From contig NW_004450266.1 of NCBI RefSeq assembly GCF_000321225.1, forward strand, positions 7,159,245 to 7,223,244: a stretch of DNA of 64,000 nt, read 5' to 3'. The translations under genes and the position numbers were made by a program. Positions within the stretch are counted from its first letter, which is position 1, and each line of letters begins with the position of its first letter. This DNA is from Odobenus rosmarus divergens. Taxonomy: Eukaryota; Chordata; Mammalia; Carnivora; Odobenidae. Below are positions 11,361 to 22,304 of the stretch, one piece after another. The notes beneath the pieces were generated by a model. The model did not search any database. It was not told the origin of the DNA and saw only the letters and a list, made by a program, of their open reading frames with translations.

Positions 11361-11545
11361 CCCAAAATCCTGGAGACCCAAGCCTTGCTCTGCCACTGAC
11401 TAGCTGTGTGATCTTGGGTGAGTCACTTACAAAAATACCTGATTGTGTCATCATGAGAATTCAGTGAGTTAAAATTGTGGGACATTTGGAACAGTGCCTG
11501 ACAAGAATAAGTGTTCTGTAAGTATGAGCTGTTGTTGTTTGATAG
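11361..11545 (+). repeat. MIR SINE, 3' part
   Basis: ACTAGCTGTGTGATCTTGGG, GAGTCACTTAC and AACAGTGCCTGACAAGAATA continue the MIR broken at 11124. Confidence 0.8.
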
Positions 11546-11549
11546 TTAT

Positions 11550-12610
11550 TTTCATTTTCTGTGGTAATTTTAACAACTAGGTCAGCTCCTGGGATCCAGC
11601 AGTTCTTGTGACAACAGTGAACCTGCTGGTACGTGTATCTACCCAGCAGTTTGCAGGTCCTGCCTCAGTGCCTTTCCTTCAATGGGCTCCGGGATGCTAA
11701 GCTGAACGAGGCTCCGCCCGCCACCCGCGGCATACCTGAGTTCCTCGCATCCTCCTGAACTACGGAAAGCTGATTTAAACAGCCTTGCACAGACGATCCT
11801 CATCTCTGTATGGATTTATATAGTGAAGTAGTAAATATTTATCATAGAGCCACAGGCTCTTACCAATCCTGACCCTCAAAAAATCCTCAGCCCAAAAGAT
11901 TTTTCATTTTTTAATAACTCATTTGGTGCCCAAACCTGACCTGAAGTGATGTGAAGCTATTTATTGTCTTTATTTCTCCCACTTAGTGTGAACAGTTCAC
12001 TGCAGAAAATTAATGGGTTTGATTATGGAGCACTGCCCCGGACTCCACGGGGGTATTACACAATATACAGTAGACGCACCCTAGTTCCTTGCTAAAATCT
12101 AAAACTATGCCGAGTTCCAAAACACATCTGACCCTGAGGGCTTTGGATGATAGACTGTGGACATGCATTTATTATTTCCATGGGACAGCTGTAATCACTC
12201 CTCTCATCCCTTCAACCGAAAGATACAGAAAATTGGTGTTTGCCCATAACCAAATGACTTTTTATTTCTCTTGGAAAAAAGAAATCAGTAAGGGGTGTTT
12301 TCTAGAGAGAAAGTAAAACTGGCTTTTCTCTTTTTAGGCAGTGGATGGTTCAAAAAAACATCTACCTTATAACCAACACAGACACCATCAGACTGTTCTC
12401 AGAAAGAAAACTTGAGGCCTGAGGTCAAGGGCAGCCAGTCTCTCGGTGGCTTAGCCCCAGGCCCTCTGAAGGACGGGTGTGGAGAGCAGAGCCTTTAGCT
12501 CTGTCTCACAGCCCTGATGTCTCACCCTCTCCTGCAGATGTTTGCTGGTTGGGAAATTCGGGGTGGTTGGAAGGCTTGTGCGGAAGGAAGCAGGGCTGGA
12601 GGGAGGCCTG
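11550..12610. other. unique intronic sequence
   Basis: No named repeat. AT-rich blocks near 11800-12080 look non-repetitive and could be conserved, but I cannot test this. Confidence 0.4.
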
Positions 12611-12639
12611 TGGTGCACTTGGAGGCAGAAGGAGGAAGG

Positions 12640-12745
12640 CAAATGAACAATTACTTCATGGGCTAATTGGGAGATACCCACTCTGTAAATTGCTAATAGC
12701 TGTGGGGCTCTGAAGTGACAGGCTAAATTAGCAGGCAAGATGGCT
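12640..12745. promoter_or_regulatory. candidate homeodomain-rich element
   Basis: Within about 100 bases there are AACAATTACTTC, GGCTAATTGGG, GTAAATTGCTAATAG and GGCTAAATTAGCAGG, i.e. clustered TAATT-type cores with no recognised repeat. Candidate enhancer by composition only. Confidence 0.3.
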
Positions 12746-12814
12746 GGGTTGCTTGCTAGGGAAAACCCCATATAATGATTCTATATGTGCTCCTGGATCG
12801 CAAAGTTTTGGGGT

Positions 12815-12816
<2 letters not shown>

Positions 12817-12850
<34 letters not shown>
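12817..12850 (+). repeat. (AC)n microsatellite
   Basis: Uninterrupted AC repeat of roughly 16 units followed by AAAACAACAACC. Confidence 0.95.
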
Positions 12851-12852
<2 letters not shown>

Positions 12853-13464
12853 CAACAACCACCACCAGGAAGTGGACAATCACCCTACAGGGCTCCCACT
12901 TCCTAAAGTGCTGTCCAGCCACCAGCCCCACAACCCCCATCCCCGTGGGATACAGGGGTGCAGGGTACTAAGCTGGCAATGGGAAACATGGGTCCTGATC
13001 TGTGCTATCCACTTGCTGAGCACCTCCGGGCAAACTGCAGTGCACTCTGCGCAGCACCTCCCAGACCCCAGAGCATGAGGCATAGATCTTTGTGCTCCCT
13101 CTTCATCAAACAGGGTCGATTCTTGGGTGGCTTCAAGCACCCAGGCTGCCTTTCCGTTCTCCCTTTTCTCACTTCTCACCCCAAATGAAATCTGGAATCC
13201 CCAGCACTGGAACACTGGGAAGGGACAGTGATGCCCACATGGTTAGGGAGCGAAGAGCCAGGAAGAACTGGGCGATCATCCGTGCTGGCTCCATGGCTGT
13301 CCAACCGGTGTGGCTCTGTGGGGGACCCTGGCTCCACCAGTACTCCCTCACCCACCCCCGGTGCCGGGCAAGTCCTGTCCTTCCTTCCTCCACACCCAGG
13401 ACAACCCGGCTTTCTTTCCTTGTAGGAAACAAGGTTCCCCTCTCCTTCTGCTGTGAAATCCAGC

Positions 13465-13640
13465 TACAACGGACTGAGCACCTACTGTGCACTGGGCAAG
13501 CACGCTTCCAGAGATCACTGGGTCTGTTGCTTCAAACAGCCCTGTGCAATAGAGGTCACCCCCTGTAGAGAAGGGGCCCCGAGGCCCACAGAGGAAGCGG
13601 CTTGCCCAGAGTGACATGACTGGCAGGTGGTGGCGGTCGT
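13465..13640 (-). repeat. MIR SINE
   Basis: GACTGAGCACCTACTGTGCA, GCCCTGTGCAATAGAGGTCA and CAGAGGAAGCGGCTTGCCCA follow the MIR complement. Confidence 0.7.
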
Positions 13641-13649
13641 AGGCAGACT

Positions 13650-13760
13650 CAGGCCCCTGGGAAGCTGGCAGGCATCTGTGGGCCTCCATTCCTCATCTGT
13701 ACACCACACTGGTGCTACCTTTTTCACAGGATGCTGTTCAAGACTGACGGGGATGTCAGC
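13650..13760 (+). repeat. MIR SINE fragment
   Basis: GGCCTCCATTCCTCATCTGT, TTTTTCACAGGATGCTGTTC: MIR core and tail, facing the preceding MIR. Confidence 0.55.
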
Positions 13761-13764
13761 AAAG

Positions 13765-14555
13765 CTGCGCGTGCGTCCTCGGTGGCTATCAGAGTGTCAT
13801 TGTCTGGGTGAAAGCACAGCTTCTGGTTCCCCTTTGTGGAGTCTCTGCATGGCAGGACTGTGCCAGCCCTCTTGGCAGGTCCTCCATCATGAGAATGGCA
13901 AAGGAGGGGGGAATGAAAGAAAGGCAGGCCAAGATAAAGGGTGTTGGGGGAAAGCTGCCCCACGGGAGCAGAGGTGGAAACTCCGAGATGTGTATGGGAA
14001 CCGGAGACTGGCTGAGTCTGTAACTGCTGGACAGAAAGGGGGAAGGAATGTTCCAGAAGGTGGTGGAAACAGGGCAGTCTGGGATTTGCCCTGGGCAGTG
14101 TGGAGCTGAGTCAGGGCGTGACGAACAGGGTAAGGGTGAGCCCGAAGGAGGGAGGGGGCCCAGACAGGAGGGCAAGAAGCTTCTGAGGCCTGAAGGTTGG
14201 CAGAAGCCTCAGGCTTGCTCTTGGAAAGGAAGAAAATGAGAACTGCAATTCTGGCTCCCCCCAGCCTGGAGTGAAATCAGCACCTAACCCACAGAAATGC
14301 CCGCTGACTTGATAAACCCTAGTTCTCCCAAAATTTGGTTTATTCTCTCTGAGAAGCTCAGTAACCGTGAGGTTTGCTATCCTTGAAGGCTGTCTCCAGA
14401 GCAAGAGCAAGCTCTGGAATGAATGCACTTGGAGCCAGCAGGCATTTACAGAGAGCCGGGCTCTCCTGAGGGTCCCATGAGTGCTCTGGGCACGTGTGGA
14501 GGGATGACTAAGCCACCCCGCACCCCAGCAGCTCCCACAGGTCAGATGCACAGAG
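13765..14555. other. no recognised feature
   Basis: GC-moderate intron with open frames of up to 160 codons on both strands, without splice or domain support. Confidence 0.45.
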
Positions 14556-14559
14556 GGAA

Positions 14560-14775
14560 CAAGCCTGATCTGAGTTGGATTTCCTAGCTTCGGCTCCCTC
14601 TGTCACTTCCGAGCTATATGATTTTCAGCAAATCACCTTCTGAACCTTAGTTTTGGCGTCTCTACTGATTATGCCACCCGCCCTTAGGATTTTTGCGGGA
14701 ATTTGATGTGATAATCACTGTTTCGTGAGCTGTAAAACACCATATAAATGTATTATTCTATTTACCACTAATATG
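14560..14775 (+). repeat. MIR SINE
   Basis: CCTAGCTTCGGCTCCCTCTG, CGAGCTATATGATTTTCAGC and CACCATATAAATGTATTATT in MIR order. Confidence 0.75.
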
Positions 14776-14791
14776 TGATAACCAACTACTG

Positions 14792-15225
14792 GGGTTTGAA
14801 TTGTGTCCCCCAAAAACATGTTGAGGTCCTAATCCCTGGGACCTGGGTTGGTGACCTTCTTGGGAAACAGGGTCTTTGCAGAGTCATTAAGATGTAAATT
14901 AAACTGAGGTCATACGGATTCGGGGTGAGCCCGTAATCTAATATGACTGGCATCCTTATAAAGGAGAAGAGACACAGGAAGGGAGAAGAATGCCGTGTGA
15001 AGGCACAGAGGTGGGCAGGGGGAGGACAGCTGGGGAGGACAGAGGCAGACCACAGTTATCACTCACAGGCCATGACCACCACGGCCTGTGGGCAACCACC
15101 AACCCTGCCAAAACCTTGACTTTGGACTTCTAGCCCCCAGAACTGTGAGACAATACCTTTTCATTGTTTTGAGGCCCTCTGCTTGTGGTGCTTTGTTATG
15201 GCAGCTCTGGGAAAGTAATGTGTGA
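14792..15225 (+). mobile_element. MLT1-type MaLR solo LTR
   Basis: GGGTTTGAATTGTGTCCCCC, GGAAACAGGGTCTTTGCAGA, ATATGACTGGCATCCTTATA, CTAGCCCCCAGAACTGTGAG and GGTGCTTTGTTATGGCAGCT are the landmarks of MaLR (ERVL-MaLR) LTRs in order. No internal region follows, so it is a solo LTR of an ancient non-autonomous retroelement. It is old and diverged. Confidence 0.85.
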
Positions 15226-15424
15226 TGCTACCATGCAGAAAGTGCCCTAACAGAAGAACAAAGTGTCAGGGAGGAAAAAGAAGGATGAATTCCTCCCTTC
15301 ATGCTTGCATCTGCTCCCGTCTCTTTCCCAGCAGCCTCTGCCTTCCAATCCCACGCTCACACTGACCTGTTGTCTGGAAGATGTCTCTGGAAATGAGTCG
15401 AACTGGTACTAACTATCCTTTTCT

Positions 15425-15640
15425 AAAACAGATGCATCACATAATAGCTGAGAACCCACCATATCCCGGGCCAGGCATGGAGGGGACGGAGGGGAGCCGC
15501 ACAGACCCCCCTCCCGACTGTGCAGAGTTTACAGTCTAGAGAGAGGACACTGAACAAGAAACTGCAAGCGGAAAAAACAGGTACTGAAGGGAAGTGGCAT
15601 GCACGTGCTCTGAGGAAACGTAGCAAGAGGGTAAAACATG
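15425..15640 (-). repeat. L2 LINE 3' fragment
   Basis: ACCATATCCCGGGCCAGGCA, then GTTTACAGTCTAGAGAGAGG, match the L2 complement. Confidence 0.65.
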
Positions 15641-15689
15641 ACCCCCAACGTGTGCCACCAGCTCACGTTGACAAACTCACACAAGTTCC

Positions 15690-15840
15690 AAAAGGTCACA
15701 GACATCTGGTCACTCCTCAGCTCAAGAACTTTCTATGACTCCCAGTGGCTCCAGCAGGAGTCCCATCCTCTTATTCGGAATTTTCCCAATCCCTCTCTTG
15801 ATACTTATCACCCAACCCTCATTTACAAACACTTTATACC
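15690..15840 (+). repeat. L2 LINE fragment
   Basis: GACTCCCAGTGGCTCCAGCA and the following text resemble the sense L2 3' region. Confidence 0.4.
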
Positions 15841-15859
15841 TATTCCAGCAAACAGACAG

Positions 15860-16165
15860 GAAACACAGGCTTTGGGGAATCCTGAGTTAGAATCCTGGCT
15901 CTGCTGTATTCCTGAGTATGCTGAATGCCTTTTAGAATCACTGGATATTTTTCAGAAGCCTATTCTGGGGTTCTGTACTCAGGATACAGAGATTAATAAG
16001 ACACGTTTTCCCTGCTCTCAAGCAGCTAAACAGCTCGTTAGGGCTCCCTGACCTCAGTTTGCCCATCTGCAAAATGGAGGCATGGTCCTAGTCCTACTTT
16101 ACTGTGGGTGTGAGGATTATATACACCACAAGAGTCAAGCACCCAGCAGGTATATGAACACCAGA
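15860..16165 (+). repeat. MIR SINE possibly split by an L2 piece
   Basis: Head AGTTAGAATCCTGGCTCTGC (15885-15905) and tail TTTGCCCATCTGCAAAATGG through CAAGCACCCAGCAGGTATAT (to about 16160) are MIR. The middle (about 15945-16030, ending CCCTGCTCTCAAGCAGC) reads as L2 complement. Confidence 0.55.
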
Positions 16166-16169
16166 TCCT

Positions 16170-17310
16170 CATGCATTTATTCTCTTGACTGTATCTTCAC
16201 TCAGACCTTCCCCCTGCCTTTGTCCTTTCTTTTCATCCTTACTTCGTCATGGCCAACACCTTTTTAAGACTCATAAGAGATCCTGGTCCCATAACCTTTT
16301 CACAACCAACCTAACTATTCCTCGGGTTTCCCAGAGCCCTGACTGTGTGAGTCTCAATTTCTCAGTACTCTCCCCAGTGGTATGGTCCAATCGGGCATCC
16401 TTTTGTGTATTGCCTCTCCTAGCTCTTTGTGTCATGCTTTCTATCTAGTTCTTGTTCAGGAGTATCTGTAGATTGGTTTGCTCCTTGTTTCACCACTGCA
16501 AGCCCTGGTGGGCGGGTGGGGGAGAGTCATACAAACCGCCCCTCCAAGTATTGGGCCACTCAGGAGCCAGCCCTGCCTAAAAGTTGAGACAAAGGCGCTG
16601 TCCTCAATAGCAGCCTTGTGATCCCCAGACCTGAATGGCCTCGTCACTTCTGCCTTCCTGGCTCCCAAAGCAGCCCAGCTATTCACACTTTTGCAGGGGC
16701 CCCGTTCTGCCCATGAGCAAGGCAATGACTGCCAAATTGCAGCCCTAATTGGGAGGCAGGCAGGGGACTAGCTGGGGACACAATAGCCCATAGGTGGCCA
16801 AGCTGAAGCATCTGCCGTCCCTCCTTTTGTGTGGTTCCCAGCCCATTAAAATGCACTGTTCCCTCTGACCTACAGACGTGGTCGCTGCTGGGCCTCCCCA
16901 CCCCTCTCTCCTCTCTGGTTCACACTCACAATCTGCCCGAGGCAGGAGGGACAGCCCCTTGAGTAACCTGAGTAGTCACCAAAGCCCAGGAAGACACATT
17001 CAAAGGAAAGCTGCCCTCTGGGTCTGCAGGGGCAATGATAGGGAGCCTGGGCCACCATCACTGACAGAGGGGACTCTGCCTCTCATTCCCTCCTTGCCTG
17101 ACATTTCCCTGAACGATGTGCCAAGTGGCTTCAGAGCCAAGTCAAGGACACAGGAGTTTCAGCAGGGACTTCCTATTCACATGGCAAACAGATGGGGTAC
17201 AGAGAAGGAAACCCCTGGCATTGGCTTGAGGGGTTAGTGAAGGACTTGAAGGGCTGACATTCAGGGAAAAGCAGGAGCTCAGCAGTCAAGGGCCATCAGC
17301 TAGCCACAGC
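16170..17310. other. no recognised feature
   Basis: About 1.1 kb of intron with no repeat or exon that I can support. Confidence 0.45.
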
Positions 17311-17317
17311 TAGGGAC

Positions 17318-17565
17318 ATTAGAGTCACAGTTACCTACTAGGCACCGGGCATTGTGCTTGCTGGTTTTCATGCATAATTTTATTTCATCCTCCAAGAAGC
17401 ACCACGGTAGAGGTATTATTGTTATAAACATCGCCATTTTGTAAATGAAGCAACCCAGGGAGCTGAGTGACCTGAACAAGCCAAGAGCCAGGAAGGGGAA
17501 GAGGCAGGATTCTAATCTAGGTCGGACTACCCGAAAGCCTGCCCTCTCGACCCGGTGCCCCACGG
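17318..17565 (-). repeat. MIR SINE
   Basis: GGCACCGGGCATTGTGCTTG, TTTTATTTCATCCTCCAAGA, CATCGCCATTTTGTAAATGA and CAGGATTCTAATCTAGGTC in the order of the MIR complement. Confidence 0.8.
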
Positions 17566-17569
17566 CCAC

Positions 17570-18005
17570 TGGATGGCAGCACGGATGGTCCAGTCCTGCC
17601 ATTTCCTGAGTTAATGCGCTGTTCTCAAATATTTGACATCAGGATAACTCCTTTCCAGGCCAGAGGTAACTACCACTCACCATCAACAAGGAATGACACC
17701 CTTGCAAATAAGAGAGAGAGGAAGAGCAAGCGGAGGGTACAAACAGCCGGGCGGCTTTGGGAGCCACGGAGGCAGACGCGACGAGCCTTCAGGCCTGGAG
17801 ATCACAGGACCCCTACTGGGAACGGATGGGCCTCTTGTCTCAAAATGTTTAGAGAGGGCTAGCTTCTGGTGGTCCAGTCCCTGGGACAGGTTGGGGTACA
17901 GGACTTTTCTTTCTCCCTTCTTCTAAGACTTAAAAGTCATCAGCAAACTAATCTACAGATACTGTCAAAGGGAGGCTGCTTGACGGAGGGTTAGAAGGGA
18001 AACAG
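17570..18005. other. no recognised feature
   Basis: Unique sequence; short open frames only. Confidence 0.4.
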
Positions 18006-18009
18006 CCTA

Positions 18010-18150
18010 GCATTTAAAAATGCCAACCATATGCCGCCATGCAAGGCCCATTTATATTTGGTTTCTCATTAAATCGGCATGACAACCTGGTACAGAAGGT
18101 ATTATTGTTATCATTCCTACTGAAGAAGAATTAAAGCTCAGAGAGACTAT
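18010..18150 (-). repeat. MIR SINE fragment
   Basis: CCAACCATATGCCGCCATGC, CTCATTAAATCGGCATGACA and TAAAGCTCAGAGAGACTATT follow the MIR complement. Confidence 0.7.
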
Positions 18151-18589
18151 TTTTTAAATTAATGAATTTCCATATGCATCTTTATTTACATTTACCCCAA
18201 CTTGTACAAGAAAAATTATAAGGAATCCCACACAGACATAAGTTATAAAATCTGAACCGTGGCCCAAGATGGCTAGAAGTTCTGTGCTTTTCCTTCTTTC
18301 CTGGGCTTTCCAGCACCCTACCACATGTGTCCTTTAATCTAGGACACCCCCCCTGACCCTTACCCCCCATCCCAGGTTCAAAACAGGATTCAATATACAA
18401 AGGTCCCATTTTGCCTGTGAATTTTCAGAAGCAGCAGACAAAGTGGGGTGGGGGCGTCTCATCTGGGTTGAGACTTAGGTCAGGTGCTTTTGAAAGTCAG
18501 TAATAATCACCCAGCCCTACCTCTCAGGGCCCTGACAGAGATGTGGACGGGAGGCCACAGCTGCACTGACATGACCCTGAGCTGGGGTG

Positions 18590-18760
18590 GTTTAATCTCC
18601 CTGTAGTTTTGTGTTTTCATCCATATCGTGAGAATATTAATAGCACTTGCTACTGCTCGCTGACAGGGATGTGAAGGGGAGTGAGTGGGGAGAGGGATGT
18701 ACATACACTCTGGAAGCCATAAACTGCTCAACAAATGTGAGGGCTTCTTTTCCTTGCTAC
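18590..18760 (+). repeat. MIR SINE fragment
   Basis: TCATCCATATCGTGAGAATA TTAATAGCACTTGCTACTGC and TGCTCAACAAATGTGAGGGC: MIR 3' half. Confidence 0.55.
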
Positions 18761-18837
18761 CCAGGTACTGGCGCCCCACACTAGGGACCCAATACGACCT
18801 GACCTTAAATAAAACAGGCTCTGGGCCGACTGCAGAA

Positions 18838-19140
18838 TTTATTCAGCTGCATTCAATAGACATATTTGAGTGCCTGGCTCTGTGATAAAAGACAAAAGAC
18901 AGGCACTGAAAAAAATAAAAGCCACATTGTGTTAGGTTCTAGAACTGAGGTGGGGTCCGCTAGGGGAGGCTGGTAAAGCAGATCTGGGGTAGACAAGAAA
19001 TGAACTGCCAATGAGGTGATGGAACAAGGTCTTGAGGAATAAGTAGGATTTGTCCAAGGGGATGCAGAGAAGGCGCTCCCAGCTGTAGCCTCTGCACAGA
19101 GGGCTGAGCAGGATGGCTTGCAGAGGGAAGTGTGGTCATT
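18838..19140 (-). repeat. L2 LINE fragment
   Basis: GCATTCAATAGACATATTTG AGTGCCTGGCTCTGTGATAA, then degenerate L2 complement text. Confidence 0.5.
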
Positions 19141-19361
19141 CCATGAGGAGGAGGGAGCCTCACAGGTGCCGTATGGGCCCAGCAAGCCTGGCCCCCATCC
19201 TTCATCAGGAGGGAAGAGGATCTGTTCATCAGTGGGATGTCACTGCAAGGGCCCTGCGGGGCTTCCACAGCCAGGTGCATGAAGATTGCCCCAATCTCAC
19301 TGACCCAAAGGACTGCCAGAACTTCTTCGGCCATTTTTTCCTCTGATTTGCTAGCAATCTA

Positions 19362-19580
19362 GGGCACCTGGATGGCTCAGTCTGTTGAGTGTCTGCCTTC
19401 AGCTCGGATCATGATCCCAGCCAGGAACTAGGATCGGCCCCCCCCCCACCCCCTGCATCGCGCTCCCTGCTTGACGGGGAGCCTGCTTCTCCCTCTGCCT
19501 GCCGCTCCCCCTGCTTGTGCTCTCTCTCTCTCTCTCTTTCTCCCTCTGTCAAATAAATAAATAAAATCTTAAAAAAATTT
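19362..19580 (+). mobile_element. CAN-SINE, diverged
   Basis: Head GGGCACCTGGATGGCTCAG, core GATCATGATCCCAGCCAGGA, a CT-rich box and an AAATAAATAAATAAA tail. A C run at 19438-19448 interrupts the core. I found no clear target duplication, so the copy is older or its flank is altered. Confidence 0.93.
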
Positions 19581-19584
19581 AAAA

Positions 19585-20080
19585 ATTTTTAAAAAAATTT
19601 TGGGCACATGAGTTCCAACTGTTTTAGATAGCAGAAATCTATGGTTCCATATGCTTCCCCGGGGAAGGAGAATCAGCTGAAATGAGTAGTTGTTTCCGTA
19701 TTTACATGGTTACTCTCTTCTCCCTTGAAATGACTTATGAACAAGGATTAATCGTAGGAAGGCAGAGAAACACTGTGATCTCTGCCACCATGGCTAGGGA
19801 GGAGGGACTGGGGGGTGACATTCTCTGCTTTGTCAGAACAATTAAAGACTTTGATTCTTTGAAATTTGCGAACAGAACTTAAAGCTAGAAGAGATCTCAG
19901 GGGTGACACTGTCCACCATGCTGCCCCGGGGTAAGCGCCCGACTGGTAGGCACCAAGTCTTTGCTTCGGTAACTTTTGCTTATTAATTGGTAAGTTCATG
20001 GGTCATACTTCTGGTGGAAACACACACACTGCCCATAAAGAAAAAGAGAGAAACAGAGGAGGAAATGCGGCTTTTTGGAA
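19585..20080. other. no recognised feature
   Basis: Mostly unique. A phrase near 19880-19905 resembles an old medium-repeat element that I cannot name. Confidence 0.35.
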
Positions 20081-20084
20081 AGAC

Positions 20085-20290
20085 AGTCAAACTTGGCTCC
20101 TCCACTTATAAGATTAAAGCTGCTATGACCTTAGGTAAAACATTCAAACTCTCTTTCTCCTCTGTGGAGATGTGTTGTAAAACCTTCCTTGCTGGGGTTG
20201 TTGTGGGGATTAAGTGGACTAGTGTATATAAAGTGCCCAGCAGAGTTGCCTGGCATGCAGCCAATACTCAATAAATGGTAATTATTATTA
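20085..20290 (+). repeat. MIR SINE
   Basis: CTCCTCCACTTATAAGATTA, GGGGTTGTTGTGGGGATTAA, TATATAAAGTGCCCAGCAGA and CTCAATAAATGGTAATTATT are MIR core to 3' end. Confidence 0.85.
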
Positions 20291-20423
20291 TCCCATTAGC
20301 CCTAACTCCCACACAAGGCAGAAATCCTTCTTTAAACAGCCCTGACAAACTAGAGAGCTATCAGGTCTCTACTTGTATAAATATTTGTTGATTGATTTGG
20401 TAATCAGTTGGTTCTAAACACCC

Positions 20424-20470
20424 AGACACACACATGCACGCACGCGCGCGCGCGCGCACACACACACACC
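20424..20470 (+). repeat. (CA)n(CG)n(CA)n alternating purine-pyrimidine tract
   Basis: ACACACACATGCACGCACGC, then eight CG/GC steps, then ACACACACAC: about 45 bases of strict purine-pyrimidine alternation. Confidence 0.95.
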
Positions 20471-20934
20471 CTGATTCTTTCTCCAAGTTCTCAGAGGTGC
20501 TTTAGCAACAAGACTGTATCTCTCTCTGCTGGGTGGTACTTAATTACTTAACGGTTAAATCCTTCCCAGCATGGAGCCAAGCTCTGTCACTACAACTCTC
20601 CTCCAGTCCATGGTTTTCTTAACCAATATATATATTTTTTCTAACCACACAGACTCCTTTGAAGAATTTCCCAGAAAACTGCACATACTATGGAACCCAT
20701 CACCTACAACTTCAGGGGTGCCTCAGACCTCATGAAGGGCTGTGTGTACTCCAGGCTAAGCACCGCTATTCTAGGACCTCACCAGACAAGGCTCTGCAAG
20801 TGCAGATGCCCCTCCTCTGGTTCACGGAGCACCCTCTCATCCTCCTCCCTCAACACTCCCCACTAATTTCAGAAGAGGAAAGTGACACTGGACTCAAGGG
20901 CTGCAATCAACAGACCACAGCTCCCCATGTAGTT

Positions 20935-21092
20935 CATCATTAAGCCTCAGTTTCCTCATCTACAAAATGGGGATAATAATAGTATCTACCTTGCAGTGCT
21001 ATTTTGAGGGTTGAAAAGGATAATGCATGTTGATGCTTAGCACAGTGCCTGGCACAGAGTAAACACACAATAGAAGTGGCTGTTGTTAGTTT
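20935..21092 (+). repeat. MIR SINE, well preserved
   Basis: AGCCTCAGTTTCCTCATCTA, CAAAATGGGGATAATAATAG and CACAGTGCCTGGCACAGAGT are near-consensus MIR. Confidence 0.92.
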
Positions 21093-21217
21093 TCTTATTA
21101 TATCTGTTCCCTTGCCTCCCCCTCCTGTAGACGCTATAGCTTGCCATTGTCCACTTAAAGAGATACGTAACACTCAACTGCAGGATTCAACAGACCTAAG
21201 TGCCATGCCCTGGGTGT

Positions 21218-21232
21218 CAGGCAGGGGGCGCT
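21218..21232 (+). promoter_or_regulatory. candidate CTCF site
   Basis: CAGGCAGGGGGCGCT matches the CTCF core (AGGGGGCGCT) with two mismatches at its first positions. It lies about 1.1 kb to the 3' (left) side of MIR708. Motif match only. Confidence 0.4.
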
Positions 21233-21514
21233 CTGCCCAAGTCTGGCTTGGGATAGAGTTTACCTGTGCCAGACTTCTAGGGGAGCAATGATTGGCATTG
21301 ATAACATCTTTGATTAATAAAAATGAGAAATATTTGAACCACTGCTTTTAAAATGCATTGGTTCAATAGATCAAAAAATAAACAAAGGGTCATAGAGAGA
21401 GAATAAAAGGGATCCATGGAAATAAAAAAAAAAATGAAAATCTCCATGTCTTTTCCCTTTTAATTTTCCTTTCTCCTTTCCTCTCCTTCTTTCACCCTTT
21501 AAAAAAAACAAACA

Positions 21515-21775
21515 TGTATTGAGTGGTTACCTGTGTCAGCCTTGTGCTAGGCACTGGGAACACAAGACAAATAAGCCCTGGTTTCTGCCCTCAAGGGGCT
21601 CACAGTCTAGGGGTGGGGGGAGCCAACTTATAAAGAGAACACAGTGGACAAGTCCCCCAAAAAGCAAAGTACAGGTGCTGATGTTACTGATAAGACTCGC
21701 AGACTCCAGGTGGGGACACAAAGACATAGGGATACACTGCCCATGAAAGGTGACACTCAGACTGAGACCTTTTAA
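21515..21775 (-). repeat. L2 LINE 3' fragment
   Basis: TGTATTGAGTGGTTACCTGT, TTGTGCTAGGCACTGGGAAC and TCAAGGGGCTCACAGTCTAG are near-consensus L2 complement, the same L2 segment that built miR-708. Confidence 0.85.
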
Positions 21776-21779
21776 GCAT

Positions 21780-22025
21780 TTCTAGTAGACATTTTTGCTG
21801 GTTATAAAAGTAATACATACTATTGCAGGAGATTTAGAAAGCACACAGTGCCAGAAAAAGAAAACATCAACCATTTCTCACCACTAGAGGCAACTACTGA
21901 CACATACCTGAGCATTTCTCTATCTTTCAATCTATGTATTTAACATCAATGAGCTCATTATGTCTAAACAACTTGATAGGCTCCCTTTTTACTTAACATT
22001 GAGACATAAGCATTTTTCTTCCATC
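21780..22025 (-). repeat. L1M (L1ME-type) 3' UTR fragment
   Basis: TTATAAAAGTAATACATACT at the left end and ACATTGAGACATAAGCATTT at the right match the complement of an ancient L1M 3' UTR. Confidence 0.65.
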
Positions 22026-22304
22026 AAGCTCAGTCTGTTAGAGTGACCCTCGGATCTTTGATCTGGGGGACAGAGCCCCAGAGCCCCAGGGCCAGGGCTG
22101 GCCTAGAGGAGAGAGGACAGGCTGGGTTTCGGTGAGCAGGTCGAGTCAGAAGTGCCTGTAGAGCGTCCCACATCCCAAGACTGTGGACGGTCGGAGAGCG
22201 GGCTGTGGCATTCGGGAGATGGTCCAGGCCTAGAGGGTCCTCAGCACACAGGTGGTGGTTGACGCCATGGGATGGATGAGGTCCCTCAGGGAGGGTGTGC
22301 AGGG

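Noticed and set aside
12817..12850. Tandem arrays as possible CRISPR
   Set aside because: All arrays are microsatellites or the 48-base triplication without spacers; the genome is mammalian.
14792..15225. MaLR LTR as evidence for a provirus
   Set aside because: No internal region, primer-binding site or second LTR is present; it is a solo LTR of a non-autonomous element.
21591..21625. Second miR-28/miR-708-like phrase (GGGGCTCACAGTCTAGGGG)
   Set aside because: It is a single L2 copy with no facing partner nearby, so no hairpin can form; the nearest complementary arm is that of MIR708 itself, about 800 bases away.
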